Source of the DNA: Undaria pinnatifida
Taxonomy: Eukaryota > Sar > Phaeophyceae > Laminariales > Alariaceae
Assembly (NCBI GenBank): GCA_012845835.1
Contig: JABAKD010000005.1
Location: forward strand, 14,471,705 to 14,535,704
Direction: 5' to 3'
DNA: 64,000 bases
The notes beneath the pieces were generated by a model. The model worked only from the letters and a program-made list of their open reading frames with translations. It was not told the origin of the DNA and ran no database searches. The stretch's first letter is position 1; every line of letters begins with the position of its first letter. Below are positions 20,348 to 31,823 of this stretch, piece after piece. The position numbers were made by a program, and so were the translations under genes.

Positions 20348-23300
20348 CTGGGCCGTTCAAGGATATGAATGGAGGATATGAGTCAAATGCAGTTGCACCT
20401 TTGAGTTGGCATATGTTATAGTTCATTGTGTCGTACATGTAACGGTTGGGGCCCCATATTTCCAACGATGTTCACTGGGTCCGTCTGGGTCATTCAACGG
20501 TATGCGCGGAGGAAAGTTCATACATGTGTACATACTCCGGGTCGATATGATAACATACTTCGTATATATAGACAACTAATAATGGTATGGGCCCCGTTGT
20601 TCGCACAATGCCCACTGGATCCCCCTGAGTTGTTCAACGATATGGACGGAGGAAATACGTTAACATTAATACCTCCAGGTTGGCGTATGATTAAATACAC
20701 GTCATGTTTGGAGTCTCATTGTTCTCACGATGTCTACTGGATCCACCTGAGCCGTACAAGCATGTGGACCGAGGAAATAAGAAAATACAGTTCATACTTC
20801 CCGGAATGCATCTGGCATAACGTCTATAAAGGGTTGCCCCCCCCATTGCTGCCACGATGTCCACTGGATCCACCTGAACCATGCAAGGATGTGGACAGAG
20901 GAAACACGATATGAAAATTTATGCTTCCGGGTTGGCATATGATATAAATTACTATGTAATGGTTTATATGCCTCATCGCTCCAACGATATCCACTGGATC
21001 CACCTGAGCCATTCGAGGATGTGGACGGAGGAAATACGTTAATTAGGTGCATGCTGTGGGGTCGGCATATAATATAATACATCGCTGGTTAGGGGCGTAG
21101 GCCAAAATATTTGTTTCCCCACGTTGATTGTACGGCTGGTTGCGAATAAACACATGACGTACGAGGGCATGAGGGTCTAAATAAGAAAGATGCGGACGTA
21201 ATTAGCACATGGCACACCGTCAATTGTCTACAGAGGTTATCCACAACTTGTACCCTGTCACGTCACGCCTTTTGGATACCCTCGTTGAAATTTTGTGATT
21301 ACATGCCTTGTTTTTGAACCCTGTGACGTTATGCCCTATTTGAGCCAGCGCTTACCTCTGCATATTGATAGAAGCTTTGTGCTCGAATGTCCAACTGAAT
21401 CGAAGCCAGGCTGTCCGTGCCGTACGATGCTGCCAACGAAACTGCATCTTCGGCGTTGAACCACGGAGCAGTCGTAGTGTCGACCACTCTAAAGGTGTGC
21501 TCTAAATGCTCGTTCAGCGACACGTGTTGCTCGTACTCCAGAAACCCTCGAACAAAAGGCACCTCTTGTGCATCGAAGCTGATGGGAGCATAGAGCGTGA
21601 TAGGCGTCTCTGCGACTCCTTCCCGGGTTAAATCTCCTTGGTACAGGTACATTTTCATGCTCTGGAAAGCACCGGGGTTCTCAGTGGCGTTATACGATGA
21701 ATTCCAGAACATGAGCATGTGAAAACGCCATGCGTCTGCGTTCGTTGCAGTAAGCGTGGACAGCCGGAACCTTCTGCATGTGTCCGATAAGCTGTCAGGA
21801 AGCAGAACGATGTACTCGTCGGAAGGATCATACCCCTCGGGAGTAGTGTAACCCGTGTGGTTGTACCTGTTCGTGTGGTAGCAGTGCAGTATCAGCGACG
21901 GTGTGGGTAAACCGGAGGCGCAAAATGCAATGCTTCTCCGAGGTATGAGTTGCATGAGGTGTACGAGCTGTATGATATGCATGAGTTGTATGAGTTGTAT
22001 GATGATTGGTATTAATACCTGGTACATCGCATTAGTTGTGTGAGTTGTATACGTTGCATGAGTTGTATGAGTTGTATGGTTTTTATGAGTTGTATGAGTT
22101 GTATGAGTTGAGTTAGTTGAATGAGCTGTGTGGTGTGTATTATTTGTATCAGAGGTGTTAATTGTGAGTTTTATGTGTTGCATGATGATCAGTGTGAGTT
22201 GTGTGAATTGAATAATGGAATGTGTGGTGTATCTATGCGTTGGACGTATCGACGGTTTCGCGATATTAGTCGTGCGTGGTGCCACCATAGACCATGACTG
22301 CAGAGTGCAGTTGGCGACTTACTACGTTCAGTCGACAAACGATCGCACTGAACATAAGAGTAGCCAAATACCGGACCTACACAGAACGATAATGCGGGTG
22401 AGTGTGCATGGGTGCGCACATGGGCGTGCTGGCCTCAACGTCTGCAGCAAACCACACCATGTCCACCCTAGCTTGCTATCTCAAAGACATGGGGGCGGAC
22501 GGGTGTGACACGGGCACAAACTGGCCTGGTTGCCCAATCTAGCCAATATATCATGCCTGCTCAAGTCCAGATCAATTTACAAACAAGAACTCCCATCTAG
22601 CTGGCGTTCGGCGTAGGTTTGCCGATATCACACGCGACGAGCTCCCCACCACGATTGTGCGTGGAGTTCTCATTTCGCTTTCCTTGTACTTGGACTCAGA
22701 TCGCTGACGCGGACATGCCTAATTTTCTCCACAAACCAACCGCAGTTTGTCCGTTACTGTGTTTGCGAAGGCCGTAGCGGCGTTTACGGACAAACGTCAT
22801 CCTTCAGCGTCAGGGAAAGTAGTGGTAAAGCTGCGAACGTCAAACACATGTCTGAGCGAGCACGACCAGCGTTGGAGGGCTACCAGCACCCCCTCTCTGA
22901 CCTCGTTGTCATCCATCGTGCACGATGGTGACAACTGCCGCGAATGCGAAAGATCTACAGTAGACCAACAAGCAGTTGCTTGAGCAGCGTTTGGAGGGTA
23001 CGTTGACAGGCTTCATTGCAACGGGTACGCTGTTGCGCTTCATCGCAACGGGTACGCTGTTGCGCTTCATCGCAACGGGTACGCTGTTAGGAGGGCATAA
23101 TAAAATGGGCGTTTTCGGTGGCTCGCAACTATCACTTGTCCGCGCGATCCCTATGTCGTACTGGTGTAAAATTGCTGCACGCACAACGGTCGTAGGGAAT
23201 GCTAACGACAAAAAAGGAGTTGGGGGGCCAATATCACACGCCTGTTACGTTTGAAATATTCCGAGTAGCAAGATCGAACAAACAAGTCGGGGAAGACGGA

Positions 23301-26300
23301 ACGAAGGCCCACCCGTAAACGAAGACGTCTCCCGTGAAGCTCTCCGCGCAATCCTTCCCATCAGCGTCTCCGTCGAAACAGCCGAACCTTGATCCGTACG
23401 TGTCGCCTTCGAAACAGAACCCGACATCGGGCAGCTGACGACCAAGCACACCGCAAAACAGGACGTTAACACAACAGTACCCTGGTAGGCGATTTCGAAG
23501 CTCATCTAGTAAAGGAAATACAACACGCGATTTAGAGGTCCCACTATCAACTTCCAGATGTGTACCCGCACTTACCGTCAACTACAAACACATGTTTCGT
23601 AAGTAGAGCATTCTCCTAGCCATTCGCGTACACCTGGATGCAGTGAGGAACAAACATAGCCACTTGTATCATCAAATATATTTCGTTCGCGTGTTTGATG
23701 TGGCCGTTTGTTCAACCCTAACCCTCGTGTACAGTGGTGCAGTAAGTAGGACAGCCACTTCTATCACGCTGTCAACCAAAAATCTAAAACAAAGACTTCC
23801 AAGTACTAAACACAATTATACACATACAGAAAAACTCGTGTAGGTCTGCGTCCATTTTTCATGGTAAACCATGGACATATTAAATCATGGGTTAGGATGG
23901 TAAACCGTGGCTCGGGACAATGGGCGAGGCCACACCGCGTAAGGTATTGTCACCACGACCTGGCAGGCCTCCTTCGCCTAGTTTCGTGCGGATGGGTTGG
24001 TACGGATGACGAGTAAGTTATAGGTATGTAGCAACATGTGTATTTATAGCTGTTATACATTCGCATGGAAACACTTGGCGTTGTCTGATCCCTGCCGGGA
24101 TCGGTTTACATCGCATGGAAACACTCCAGAAGCAGGCCCCTCTCACTGACCTATACTCGAAGCAAGGAATCACACTTTCGAAATAAGGGATCAGCCCATC
24201 GACGACGCTCCAGTCTAGACGAAGGGATGCACACACGTTGAAAAAATCAAGAGGCGTCGAATCTGTGAGCCATAGGGAACGCCATTTTACAAAATACCGG
24301 TTGAACGCATAGAACCAAATTGTAGAAATCAGGCCAAGAATGGAATTTACTTTTGATTGGTGACAGAGCCAAATTTCTTACAAACCTGGACCACGCAGGA
24401 ACCGGGCGGCCAAAACAATGAGCTTTCTACATTTAAAAAAACCATGAACGGCAAGGGACTTGCGGATTGGATTAACTCCGTGACAAGAGCCCAAAAACTA
24501 ACATCACTGTGAAGCACGATAAGTGCTCTCTGCAGCTCTCGAGATACAACAATGCCACATAATCCCCGGCACGCAAAATATCCGTACACTACCTGGAAAG
24601 GTTCTTCCACACGTGTGAGCTGAACTGGTGGGTTATTTCGCCGCTCCAAGGAATCCCACACCGCCTGCGCATGCGAATTTACCGGCGATCACCGACAAGG
24701 GTATATGATGTAGGATGCTACTCTGGGTCCACAACATGCGACGCGGACATGTCGGGGTGATCTCCCCTACAGCACCAAGCGTTTATGAACTAGACTACAC
24801 TAGTAGCAGGGAACCATATACATTGCGATAGATGCCCGGCCTGAGCATTTTCACAGCAGCATATCGCACACTTTCTTGCCTTAACATTTCTCCAGAACAG
24901 TAACATCACAGTTAGTAACTATTAATAACAGTAACAGGGGGAACGCCAGATACTGCTGCACTCGAACATAGCCCCTTATGGAAGCAGGACCATCCACAGT
25001 GAACAAAGGCTTGGTCGTCAACGACACAGGTAGGCGTTATTGTGCAGTCATTAGTCGGTCGATGGCGTGGAGTTGTAATGAACGGTACCTTGTATCGGGT
25101 GGCACGCCTGCGTATTCCTCTTGTAAGAAGGGGGGGAGGGGGCAGACGCTATAATCTGGACTAGTCTACTGTAGTGCTACGGCCGTCTGTTGCAAGGCAT
25201 GAAAAGAGGAGACACCCGATGAAGCCGATCAGCTGCCGTTGTCAGACACTTCTCCCACGGCTTACTGGGTAGCGGGGAGACCGGCTACGAAGCGCTAAAG
25301 TGTGGATTGCGTGATGACCTAAGCGTGCGAAGATACAAGGTACATCGCGCGAGGCCATGGCTGGGGGCATCTCGTTCAAGCGAGGACAAAGCTATCAGAG
25401 TACGGCTAGGTCGACGCCGGCGGCATAACATATTTATTTATCCATTTCGACATTTTGATCTGCAACCTAAGTTTTCGCGATACTGTCTTTGGAATCTTGT
25501 GGGATACTATTTGCAACGGTAAAACGCATGCTATTATTCATAGAAATACGATACAGGTAGCACTTTTCGGCCTAAACGTTTTTTTTTTTTTTTTTTTTTT
25601 TTCCGAATGACGGGACTCCCTGACCCAAAATCATCGTAATTTTAATATTTCACTCTTTCTTTTGCGATACGTTTCGTGGCATACCTATAAGGTGCCCACA
25701 TCGGGTATATGGTACAGTAGCCATTTTTAAGTTATCGTAGCACTTGTGTTGTTACTTGAATAAGGTTTTAGACGGGGTATAGAGAAGCTTATCAAGCAAC
25801 CACCCTCAGAAGGCGAAAAAAATGGCTGGTGCACCCACACAGCTAGTAGCCTGAGTGACAAGCGTGACAGGGCCCATGACATGATGAGGGATTGTACACT
25901 ACGGTACGGAACGACTGCTTGGGCCTCTCATTTCCGCAGATCAAGGACCTCTTGAACGAGGTAGCATCTCAAGTATTTGCAGCTGGTAACCTTTGAGCTT
26001 CCTGTGATTGTCGAAATGCGCCCCCTTCGAATTACGTGCTAAAAACGCGTGTTTGAGTCCGTTGCAGAGCCTATGGCACTAGTAGTAGTAATAGCAATAG
26101 TAATAGTACTAGTAATAGTAATAGTAATAGTGGCCTCAATCCGATAGCAGTGACAGAAGGATTCATAATCCGTACTCGTATAATGTACAATAAATGCACT
26201 TTTTTCTGGCATGCTGTTCTCCGGCGGCTGAGGGATTTTGCTCGCGACGTCGGTTGCCGGGCAAGCAAGGCGCCCGTCGGTACGTTACGAAGCGTGTCTG

Positions 26301-27505
26301 TGTCCAGGTCGAGCTCCGTGGCGGTGCTCTGAGCTTTCGACGTCGCTGAGCTGGCTCTTTTTCTAAAGGAGTTGAGTTCCGCTTTGCTGAGCCGAGTAAG
26401 TGCATTGAAAACCCCACATTTTAAACACTTGTAATAGCCCGCTCCCCTCTCACGTGTTTGTTCTCGCTCCTCGCTCCCGCCCGCCGCACAACATGATCAT
26501 TTCAATTGCGTTCACCTTCTGTGCCGTTTGCTACGCAGCGGCAAAACTCTCGTTGTGACAGCACCGACGGCGCTTCTGTGTGTTCTTCTGTGCGTTGAGT
26601 GTGTGCTGTCATAGGCGCACAAGACGATCAAGAAGTGCGGTTGTCTTGTGTTGTACTGGAGCAGGCGAAGCAACAAAACCAGTACTGGTATACAGCACTA
26701 AAGCAGCAGTGATACAAGGTCAGCCATGCTCCAGGCTGTCGACTTTGTGCCAGTAACGATTGCGAAGTAATGTGCGTGTGGCTGATGCAAACCAGCAGGA
26801 GATCGAAACACAACATTGACACATTCAGTGCAACAGTCAAACACACATCGTCCGACCAGATGTATGAAACATATTGCAGCAGCAAAACAGTACTGTACTG
26901 TAGCAGATATATGTACATACCATTGGAATGTCTGATTTTTCCCTTTTCCACTTAAGACGCCCCCAGGATATCAAGTATATCGAGTTAACCCCATCCCGAA
27001 GGGGAGCCTTGTACTGTTGAAAATGTCCAAGACACTACCAGGTACGTATCTGCATTACCATGCACTTCTTAGTAATACTACAGTGCCGTAGCGCGGGAGA
27101 AGAGGGACACGTTTCACTCACCAGTCCGATGTACACCGCATACCCGAGAAGGAGCAGCAGCCAGTATAGGGTGGCCTTCCTTCGATGCCGCTGCACCACC
27201 GCGTTGGGCTGCCAGATGCTCTGTGGAACCTTCTCCAGCAATTTGTCGACGTAAAAAAGCGAATCCGAATTCCCTCGATCATCGCGGTCACCACCTGGAG
27301 GCACATTGAGTCGTTTGTCCATATCTCCCTCAACATCAATGGCCGGGAAACCAGCGCTGACGTCGCTTGAGGGGGCCACCACCGCACCTTGGCTTACCCG
27401 CCTTTGGTCGGACGACACCGAGCCGTCGCCATTGCGCGACCCGCCGACACTACGCGACGCCACCCCCGGGTAGATAGCTGCCATCGATTCACCTGCGGCT
27501 GGCTC
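20162..27505 (-). CDS. Six-exon two-pass membrane glycoprotein, family unknown
   Basis: Exons on the minus strand: 27,505-27,122; 24,664-24,593; 23,615-23,576; 23,505-about 23,238/23,249; about 21,967/21,932-21,356; 20,347-20,162. Most junctions have good GT-AG signals and agreeing phases. The likely start is ATG 27,484-27,482 (GATCG before, G at +4). The product is about 500 residues: a hydrophilic N-terminal part of about 100 residues, a membrane segment (LYWLLLLLGYAVYIGL), an extracellular part with about ten Cys and five N-glycosylation sequons (NIS, NVT, NHT, NSS, NAT), a second membrane segment (FWLVVPLMFGLLF) and a charged tail. The topology recalls DEG/ENaC or P2X channels, but no diagnostic motif of either is seen. 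The exon 4/5 junction is uncertain and further small exons in the 2.5-kb first intron cannot be excluded. Confidence 0.7.
20320..21062 (-). repeat. Six tandem copies of a 3' splice site plus exon start
   Basis: The unit (minus strand: pyrimidine-rich TTTCCTCCGTCCACATCC, then CTCAG, then GTGGATCCAGTGGA) recurs with landmarks at 20,329, 20,466, 20,606, 20,728, 20,855 and 20,985, a period of 122-140 bp. The last copy in transcript order is the acceptor and first codons of exon 6. The five others sit in the preceding intron and read VDPVDIV-like for several codons before diverging. Confidence 0.75.
21356..21967 (-). CDS. Exon 5: large extracellular part
   Basis: About 190 codons, from SGLPTPSLILHCYH through WRFHMLMFWNSSYNATE to SFYQYAE, ending at GCAGAG|GTAAGC (donor 21,355). 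The acceptor is either AAG|CATTGC (exon starts at 21,932) or CAG|CTCGTA (21,967). Farther upstream the open frame runs into the TGTATGAGT minisatellite, taken here as intron. Confidence 0.65.
21950..22160 (-). repeat. TGTATGAGT minisatellite in intron 4
   Basis: On the plus strand, imperfect 9-10 bp units of TGTATGAGT recur over about 200 bp. On the minus strand this opens a Thr/His-rich frame joined to exon 5, which I regard as intronic. Confidence 0.55.
22161..23237. other. Intron 4 sequence with a 27-bp minisatellite
   Basis: Three units of GCGCTTCATCGCAACGGGTA (27-bp period, with CGCTGTT) lie at about 23,015-23,095. Because 27 is a multiple of three the array encodes a nine-residue repeat on either strand. 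It lies between exons 4 and 5, so no coding role is claimed. Confidence 0.5.
23238..23615 (-). CDS. Exons 3 and 4: Cys-rich extracellular part
   Basis: Exon 3 (23,615-23,576, 40 nt) ends at GACG|GTAAGT. A 70-nt intron with a pyrimidine-rich 3' end (TTTCCTTTACTAG) leads to exon 4 at 23,505. The split codon restores one frame giving LPGYCCVNVLFCGVLG, GFCFEGDTYGS, FGCFDGDADGKDC and PTCLFDLATRNISN, with seven Cys. Exon 4 ends at GTAACA (23,248) or GTGATA (23,237); the second fits the exon 5 phase. Confidence 0.65.
24593..24664 (-). CDS. Exon 2, 72 nt
   Basis: Acceptor GCATGCGCAG and donor CAG|GTAGTG bound 24 codons (AVWDSLERRNN...VEEPFQ) in phase 0-0, matching the end of exon 1 and the start of exon 3. 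Confidence 0.6.
24665..27121. other. Long first intron of the membrane-protein gene
   Basis: Contains T(23) at about 25,580-25,602 and an (AGTAAT)n-like run at about 26,083-26,132. No splice-bounded exon or domain was recognised, though small exons could be missed. Confidence 0.35.
27122..27505 (-). CDS. Exon 1: cytosolic N-terminus and first membrane segment
   Basis: Bounded by TTGCTTGCAG before and GTGAGT (27,121-27,116) after, in phase 0 at both ends (384 nt, 128 codons). The acceptor upstream implies an untranslated first exon further up. Ends with the hydrophobic stretch ahead of the donor. Confidence 0.7.
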
Positions 27506-28955
27506 CTGCAAGCAATACAATACCAGGTACCAGGTAGACCGTAACCTTCTCCTAAACGAGGTCAACAAACCACTTTCCTGGGCGAATATGCCGGCCTTGT
27601 TTGTTTAAAGACGAGAGTGTGAGGGACACGTTGGAGAGGGCGAAACAGACGTTATAGATAAGTAAAATACATGTCGGAAGCCTTTGGGTCGCATTGTTCT
27701 TTCTTCGGTCTCTGGTATCATCCACGATATTTTCTACATAACCTGACCTTAGTGTCGGGTGCTGCTGAAGAAGGAAGGGTCCAATTGTCTCTGTTTCAAT
27801 AACGCAGGACAAACGACAAATGGGGAAACAACGCTTCCAATGTACAAACATGTACAAACATGTACAAGAGTGTACAAACACGTAGAGCATCGGGACAACG
27901 AGAGTTTGGCCACCTGGTCAATGGTCTTATATATTGCTACAATTAGAACTCGATCGCACTACAATATAATTCCAAGTGTGAAACTTGTCTCTCCTCCATA
28001 AAAATCACGATGCGAAACGTTCACACTTTCGTCTAAGCGGTATATACCACGCAAGGGCGCGAGAAAGGGCATTGGCGCTTGTTTCCCGTACCCAAGGGAT
28101 AAGAGAGGTGCCACGGAGCATAGTCTGCGAAGATGACCTGCGACGAAGAAGAAACTATACTGTTTGCAAATGAATGTGGTCGGCCACACGCGGGAACAAA
28201 GAAGATAAGATAAAGGAACTGGGAGAAGACGCAAGGAGCGATCGACGTGTCGCACGCATCCTTCTTTCAGGGGTATGCTCAGAAGTTGCCTCGGTTTCAT
28301 AGCTGATGACGTGGTCGGCGGATACGATTGGCGAAGGAATGCTACATATCGGGGCGGAGGCGTGGAGCACTAGGCCCGGGAGATCAGGATGCGTTGAAAA
28401 TCCTTTGCGCCCACGAATGGGTTTAGACGTCTGTTTCTGGCAGACCGATACCTACCTTGACACGACGCTTGCACAACCCGCTGCTAATGGAAGTGGAGCG
28501 GCAAGTCGCGTGGTTCCCGACCAAGCTCAGGCACCCTCGACTCGGACGCTGCGAATCGACATTTACTGTTACTCACCGCGACACGGCGTCGAGAAATACT
28601 ATCTTCCATTTTAAAAAGGCTTTGTAACAGACTGTCACCAATCGTGACAAGGCGTGGAGTCGCAGGTTCCCTCAGCGGCAGAGCTCTGCCTCTTATATAC
28701 GGAGTCGAGATAGTTTCCCGTTGCTGATGAGCGTCATTGGCACGTAGGTCAGACTATGTTCCTGTTGGTAATATATCACTATCCACCAGACCACTCAAGT
28801 CACAGTGACTGGGTGGTATCTACTAGACCACTCAGTCACACAAAAGAGATGGTCTACTGGATAGTGCTGCTAATATATAAACAACTGTACATAAATGAAC
28901 TGAACAGTCTCGAAGAGAGTGTTGCTAATATATGACCAACTTTACATAAACTTGG
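27506..28955. other. Upstream of the membrane-protein gene
   Basis: Expected to hold its untranslated first exon and promoter. An ACATGTACAA-type repeat lies at about 27,842-27,880. No other gene is recognised. Confidence 0.35.
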
Positions 28956-28959
28956 GCAT

Positions 28960-29295
28960 ACCATGGGCCGGCGCTGGTGGGGCGGCCCGGGGTTGGGCCG
29001 CCGGCCTGGTCCATCGGTTTTTCGTGTCATGGGCCACGGCCCGGTTCAGCACATCTATTTTTCAAAGGATGGGCCGCGGCCCGGCCAGGCCCATCGTATT
29101 TTCAGAAGACAAGCCGCGGCTTTGCCGCCCCATCGAATTTTATTTTTCCCTGGCCCGGCCCATGGCGTTCGCGATTTTTCTGGCCTGGCCCGTGATATCC
29201 GCCGAGAGGTCCATGAGACACGGGCCCTATATGGTCCGGCCCGCCATCTCTGTGGGCTGCCCAGTGGGTTCAAAGGGCCGGCCCATGGGCCGTTA
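28960..29295. repeat. Degenerate GGCCCGGCCCATGG minisatellite
   Basis: Blocks of GGCCCGGCC/GGGCCGCGGCCC alternate with T-rich spacers (CATCGTATTTTC type) at spacings near 50-60 bp. A related, shorter block is at about 30,300-30,480. Gly/Ala/Pro/Arg-rich frames result on both strands. Confidence 0.55.
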
Positions 29296-31800
29296 GACAA
29301 TCCCGGAAAACCTTTGTCTTTCCAGAATGAAAGCATCTCGAGAATGATTGGAAAATACGTTTTCTTTTTTTCTTCATTATTATCCTCCGGCGGATGGGGA
29401 AAAATACGTTTTTTCGTTTGGGTTTAGACTAGTTCCCAACACCCAGAACAACAGGAGTTATTGGGGCTCTCGCTCTGGAAATTCAACTTCCGGTTCGAAA
29501 TCAAAATGAACTGCGCCCACGATGTGACGCACCAGTGTTTTACTGTAGAGAGCGCTCTGATGCGAATCACACACACCAGCCAACACACGCAGCGCTCCGA
29601 CCAACAAAAAAACTACGTGTGCCCCGTACCAATGGCTAGCCACAGCAACAGCTGCAGAAGCGAGACACGCATGCATCAGCGAACGGCCGCAAGGATGTGG
29701 GTCCCTTCGTTGAAGGTTTGAATCGGTTCTGGCATGCCACATCGGCAAAGGCGAGCAGAGCTGGGAGAGGGGGTGGTACTGGGTGCTTGGGAGAGAGGTT
29801 CGCCGTGATGGCCAGCTAATAAGGCCACCAAGACGCACAAGGGCCATCTAACTTTCGTGAATCGTACTTACTCGCACCACGGTGCTACTTCGTGTTGTTG
29901 CTGCTGCGTGCTCTGTTGCTCTGGCATCCTCGGCACAAGCCTGTGGCCAGCAGGGTCGTAGATTTCGCAACCTAGCGTACGTGTAGTTCAAAACATGAAA
30001 AACCTGGTACCTGGGACGTTCATTCGCACGCGCAACTATGTGGCTAGAATATAGTCTAAATGTAGGAGTTGATTTTTATTGCCAACAACCATTGACACAG
30101 GGCCACTGCCGTCTTGTATGTTCGATCCGACCTCTGATATGAAGGTCCTGGCCACACGCTGCTGCTATCGCTGCGTGCTTCATCGCACAGACATCCCGGT
30201 TAGTTGTGTCGCTAGCTGACTGCTGCTGCTTGCTGCCGTTCGTTCGCTCGGCCAAACGCCAAATACAGAAACACATAAATGAATTGTTTTATTTTTCAGC
30301 ACACCACATTTCATGTGCCACGGCCCGGGTTTGCCCACGAAAACGCGTGGGCCGTCTCATGGGCCGGTTGGACGTCGTCATGTTCGTAGCATCAGGGCAC
30401 CACTTATCACTCAGTGCACCACTTATCACGGGTCGTGACCTGGGCCGGCCCTTAAAAACACGTGCACAGGGCTTGCCCTCGACCCAGTTTTTTTTTTCTG
30501 GGCTCCAAATATGCAGGCATAAGTGCGACAGGCACGAGATGGCGAAGGGGACCGGGCGGAGACTCACGACGGGCAAACCTCGACCCCAATCTTGTCGTAC
30601 TCACAACTGACGTGCTTATAACTTATAACGCATTCATAAAACAACGCAGCAGACATCACATACCAGGCATCGGTTTTCCCGCTCAGGCCGTGCAGGAGGG
30701 CGCGATGGACCCGGCGTACGAATTTACCATCGATTGGGCGATGTCCGGGCCCCAGCTCTCTCGTCGAGGAGTGTATGGGACTGTAAGATAGATATACACC
30801 GGGAGCGCGTGTCATCCGTTAGAAAACACAACACCAGCAGTTTGTCTTCGGCAATGTTATTTTGATACGAGGTACGAGTCGTACCAGGTCATTGTAGGCT
30901 ACTGCTCTTGCTGCTTGTGCGCTGCTGGTTGTACGCGAATCTACCTGGTACCAGGTATCATAGCTCTGAGCATGCGATACCTGGTACCTGGTACGAAGCA
31001 AATACCATACCTGGCCTCTGATTAATCGCATGCCAGATACCAGATGCAGTAGTACAGGACACCTAAAAGATACCAGGCACATAAAATAGCGACCTAGGCT
31101 GGCTTTCTTATTTGGGAGAGGGTGCACTCTACCTTATTGTACATTAACTTCAGTACAAAGTATCCCGAGTTTCTTATTTTCGTGTAAATAACAGCCTGGC
31201 TCATTACGCCATCTATTTTGAAACTATTACTTCTGCTGAAGCTTGTTTGCTGTCGTAGCTTCTACACTCGTACACGTGATGTATAGCTCTGAGCATATGA
31301 TGACTGGTACATGATAACTGGCACCTGGTACAATTGCGGCAGTCGTGTTTTCTTGGTTCGGCAGTTCGCAACTGGCACAAGGCGTATTCAAATCGAAAAT
31401 TCTCGCTCGCGTTTCCAAAGGTGAAAAACCAGCGTGATTTGGTACCAGGACATGATGGTAGACTTGGCGTCAACACCAAGTCAGACGCGACGTATTTGGA
31501 TGAGGTCAAAGCCGCGAACACTGTGGGCGCGCTGACTCACGCGAAAGCTTGTTGGGTGCAGACGCCATCTCTTTCGCTGGCGGGTATAGTGTCTAGTTTG
31601 GTTGGGAAAGAGGTGCCCACAGACCCGATCTTCCCCTTGTCTCGCTGGAGTTCTCCCCTCAACGCCCAACTGGTGATACTACTCTAGTTAGCTGTGCGTG
31701 TCCTATTCACGCTCGTTGTAGGTTATCGAACGTTTCTTGTTGCCAGCTAGATTGTTGGCGCCATGCTCTTGAATCTGCTGGTATGTGGAATGTTAATGAT
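29296..31800. other. Intergenic with scattered repeats
   Basis: Holds the second GGCCC-rich block (30,300-30,480), a partial dispersed-repeat tail (TCGTACTCACAACTGACGT at about 30,595) and a cluster of TACCTGGTA/ACCAGGTA palindromes at 30,940-31,080. A 117-codon frame at 31,334-31,687 has no recognisable domain; it could be a remnant of the gene starting near 31.8 kb. Confidence 0.35.
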
Positions 31801-31823
31801 GCCTGCCTTTTAAAATCCTTACG

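Noticed and set aside
20196-21082. Collagen-like GPGGPGG frames on the minus strand
   Set aside because: Out-of-frame reading of the tandem splice-site repeat.
21970-22288. Thr/His-rich N-terminal extension of the exon 5 frame
   Set aside because: It translates a TGTATGAGT minisatellite; splice acceptors at 21,967 or 21,932 explain the exon start better.
23245-23505. Alternative 86-codon frame starting at the exon 4 boundary
   Set aside because: The spliced phase from exon 3 selects the other frame, which carries the Cys-rich sequence.
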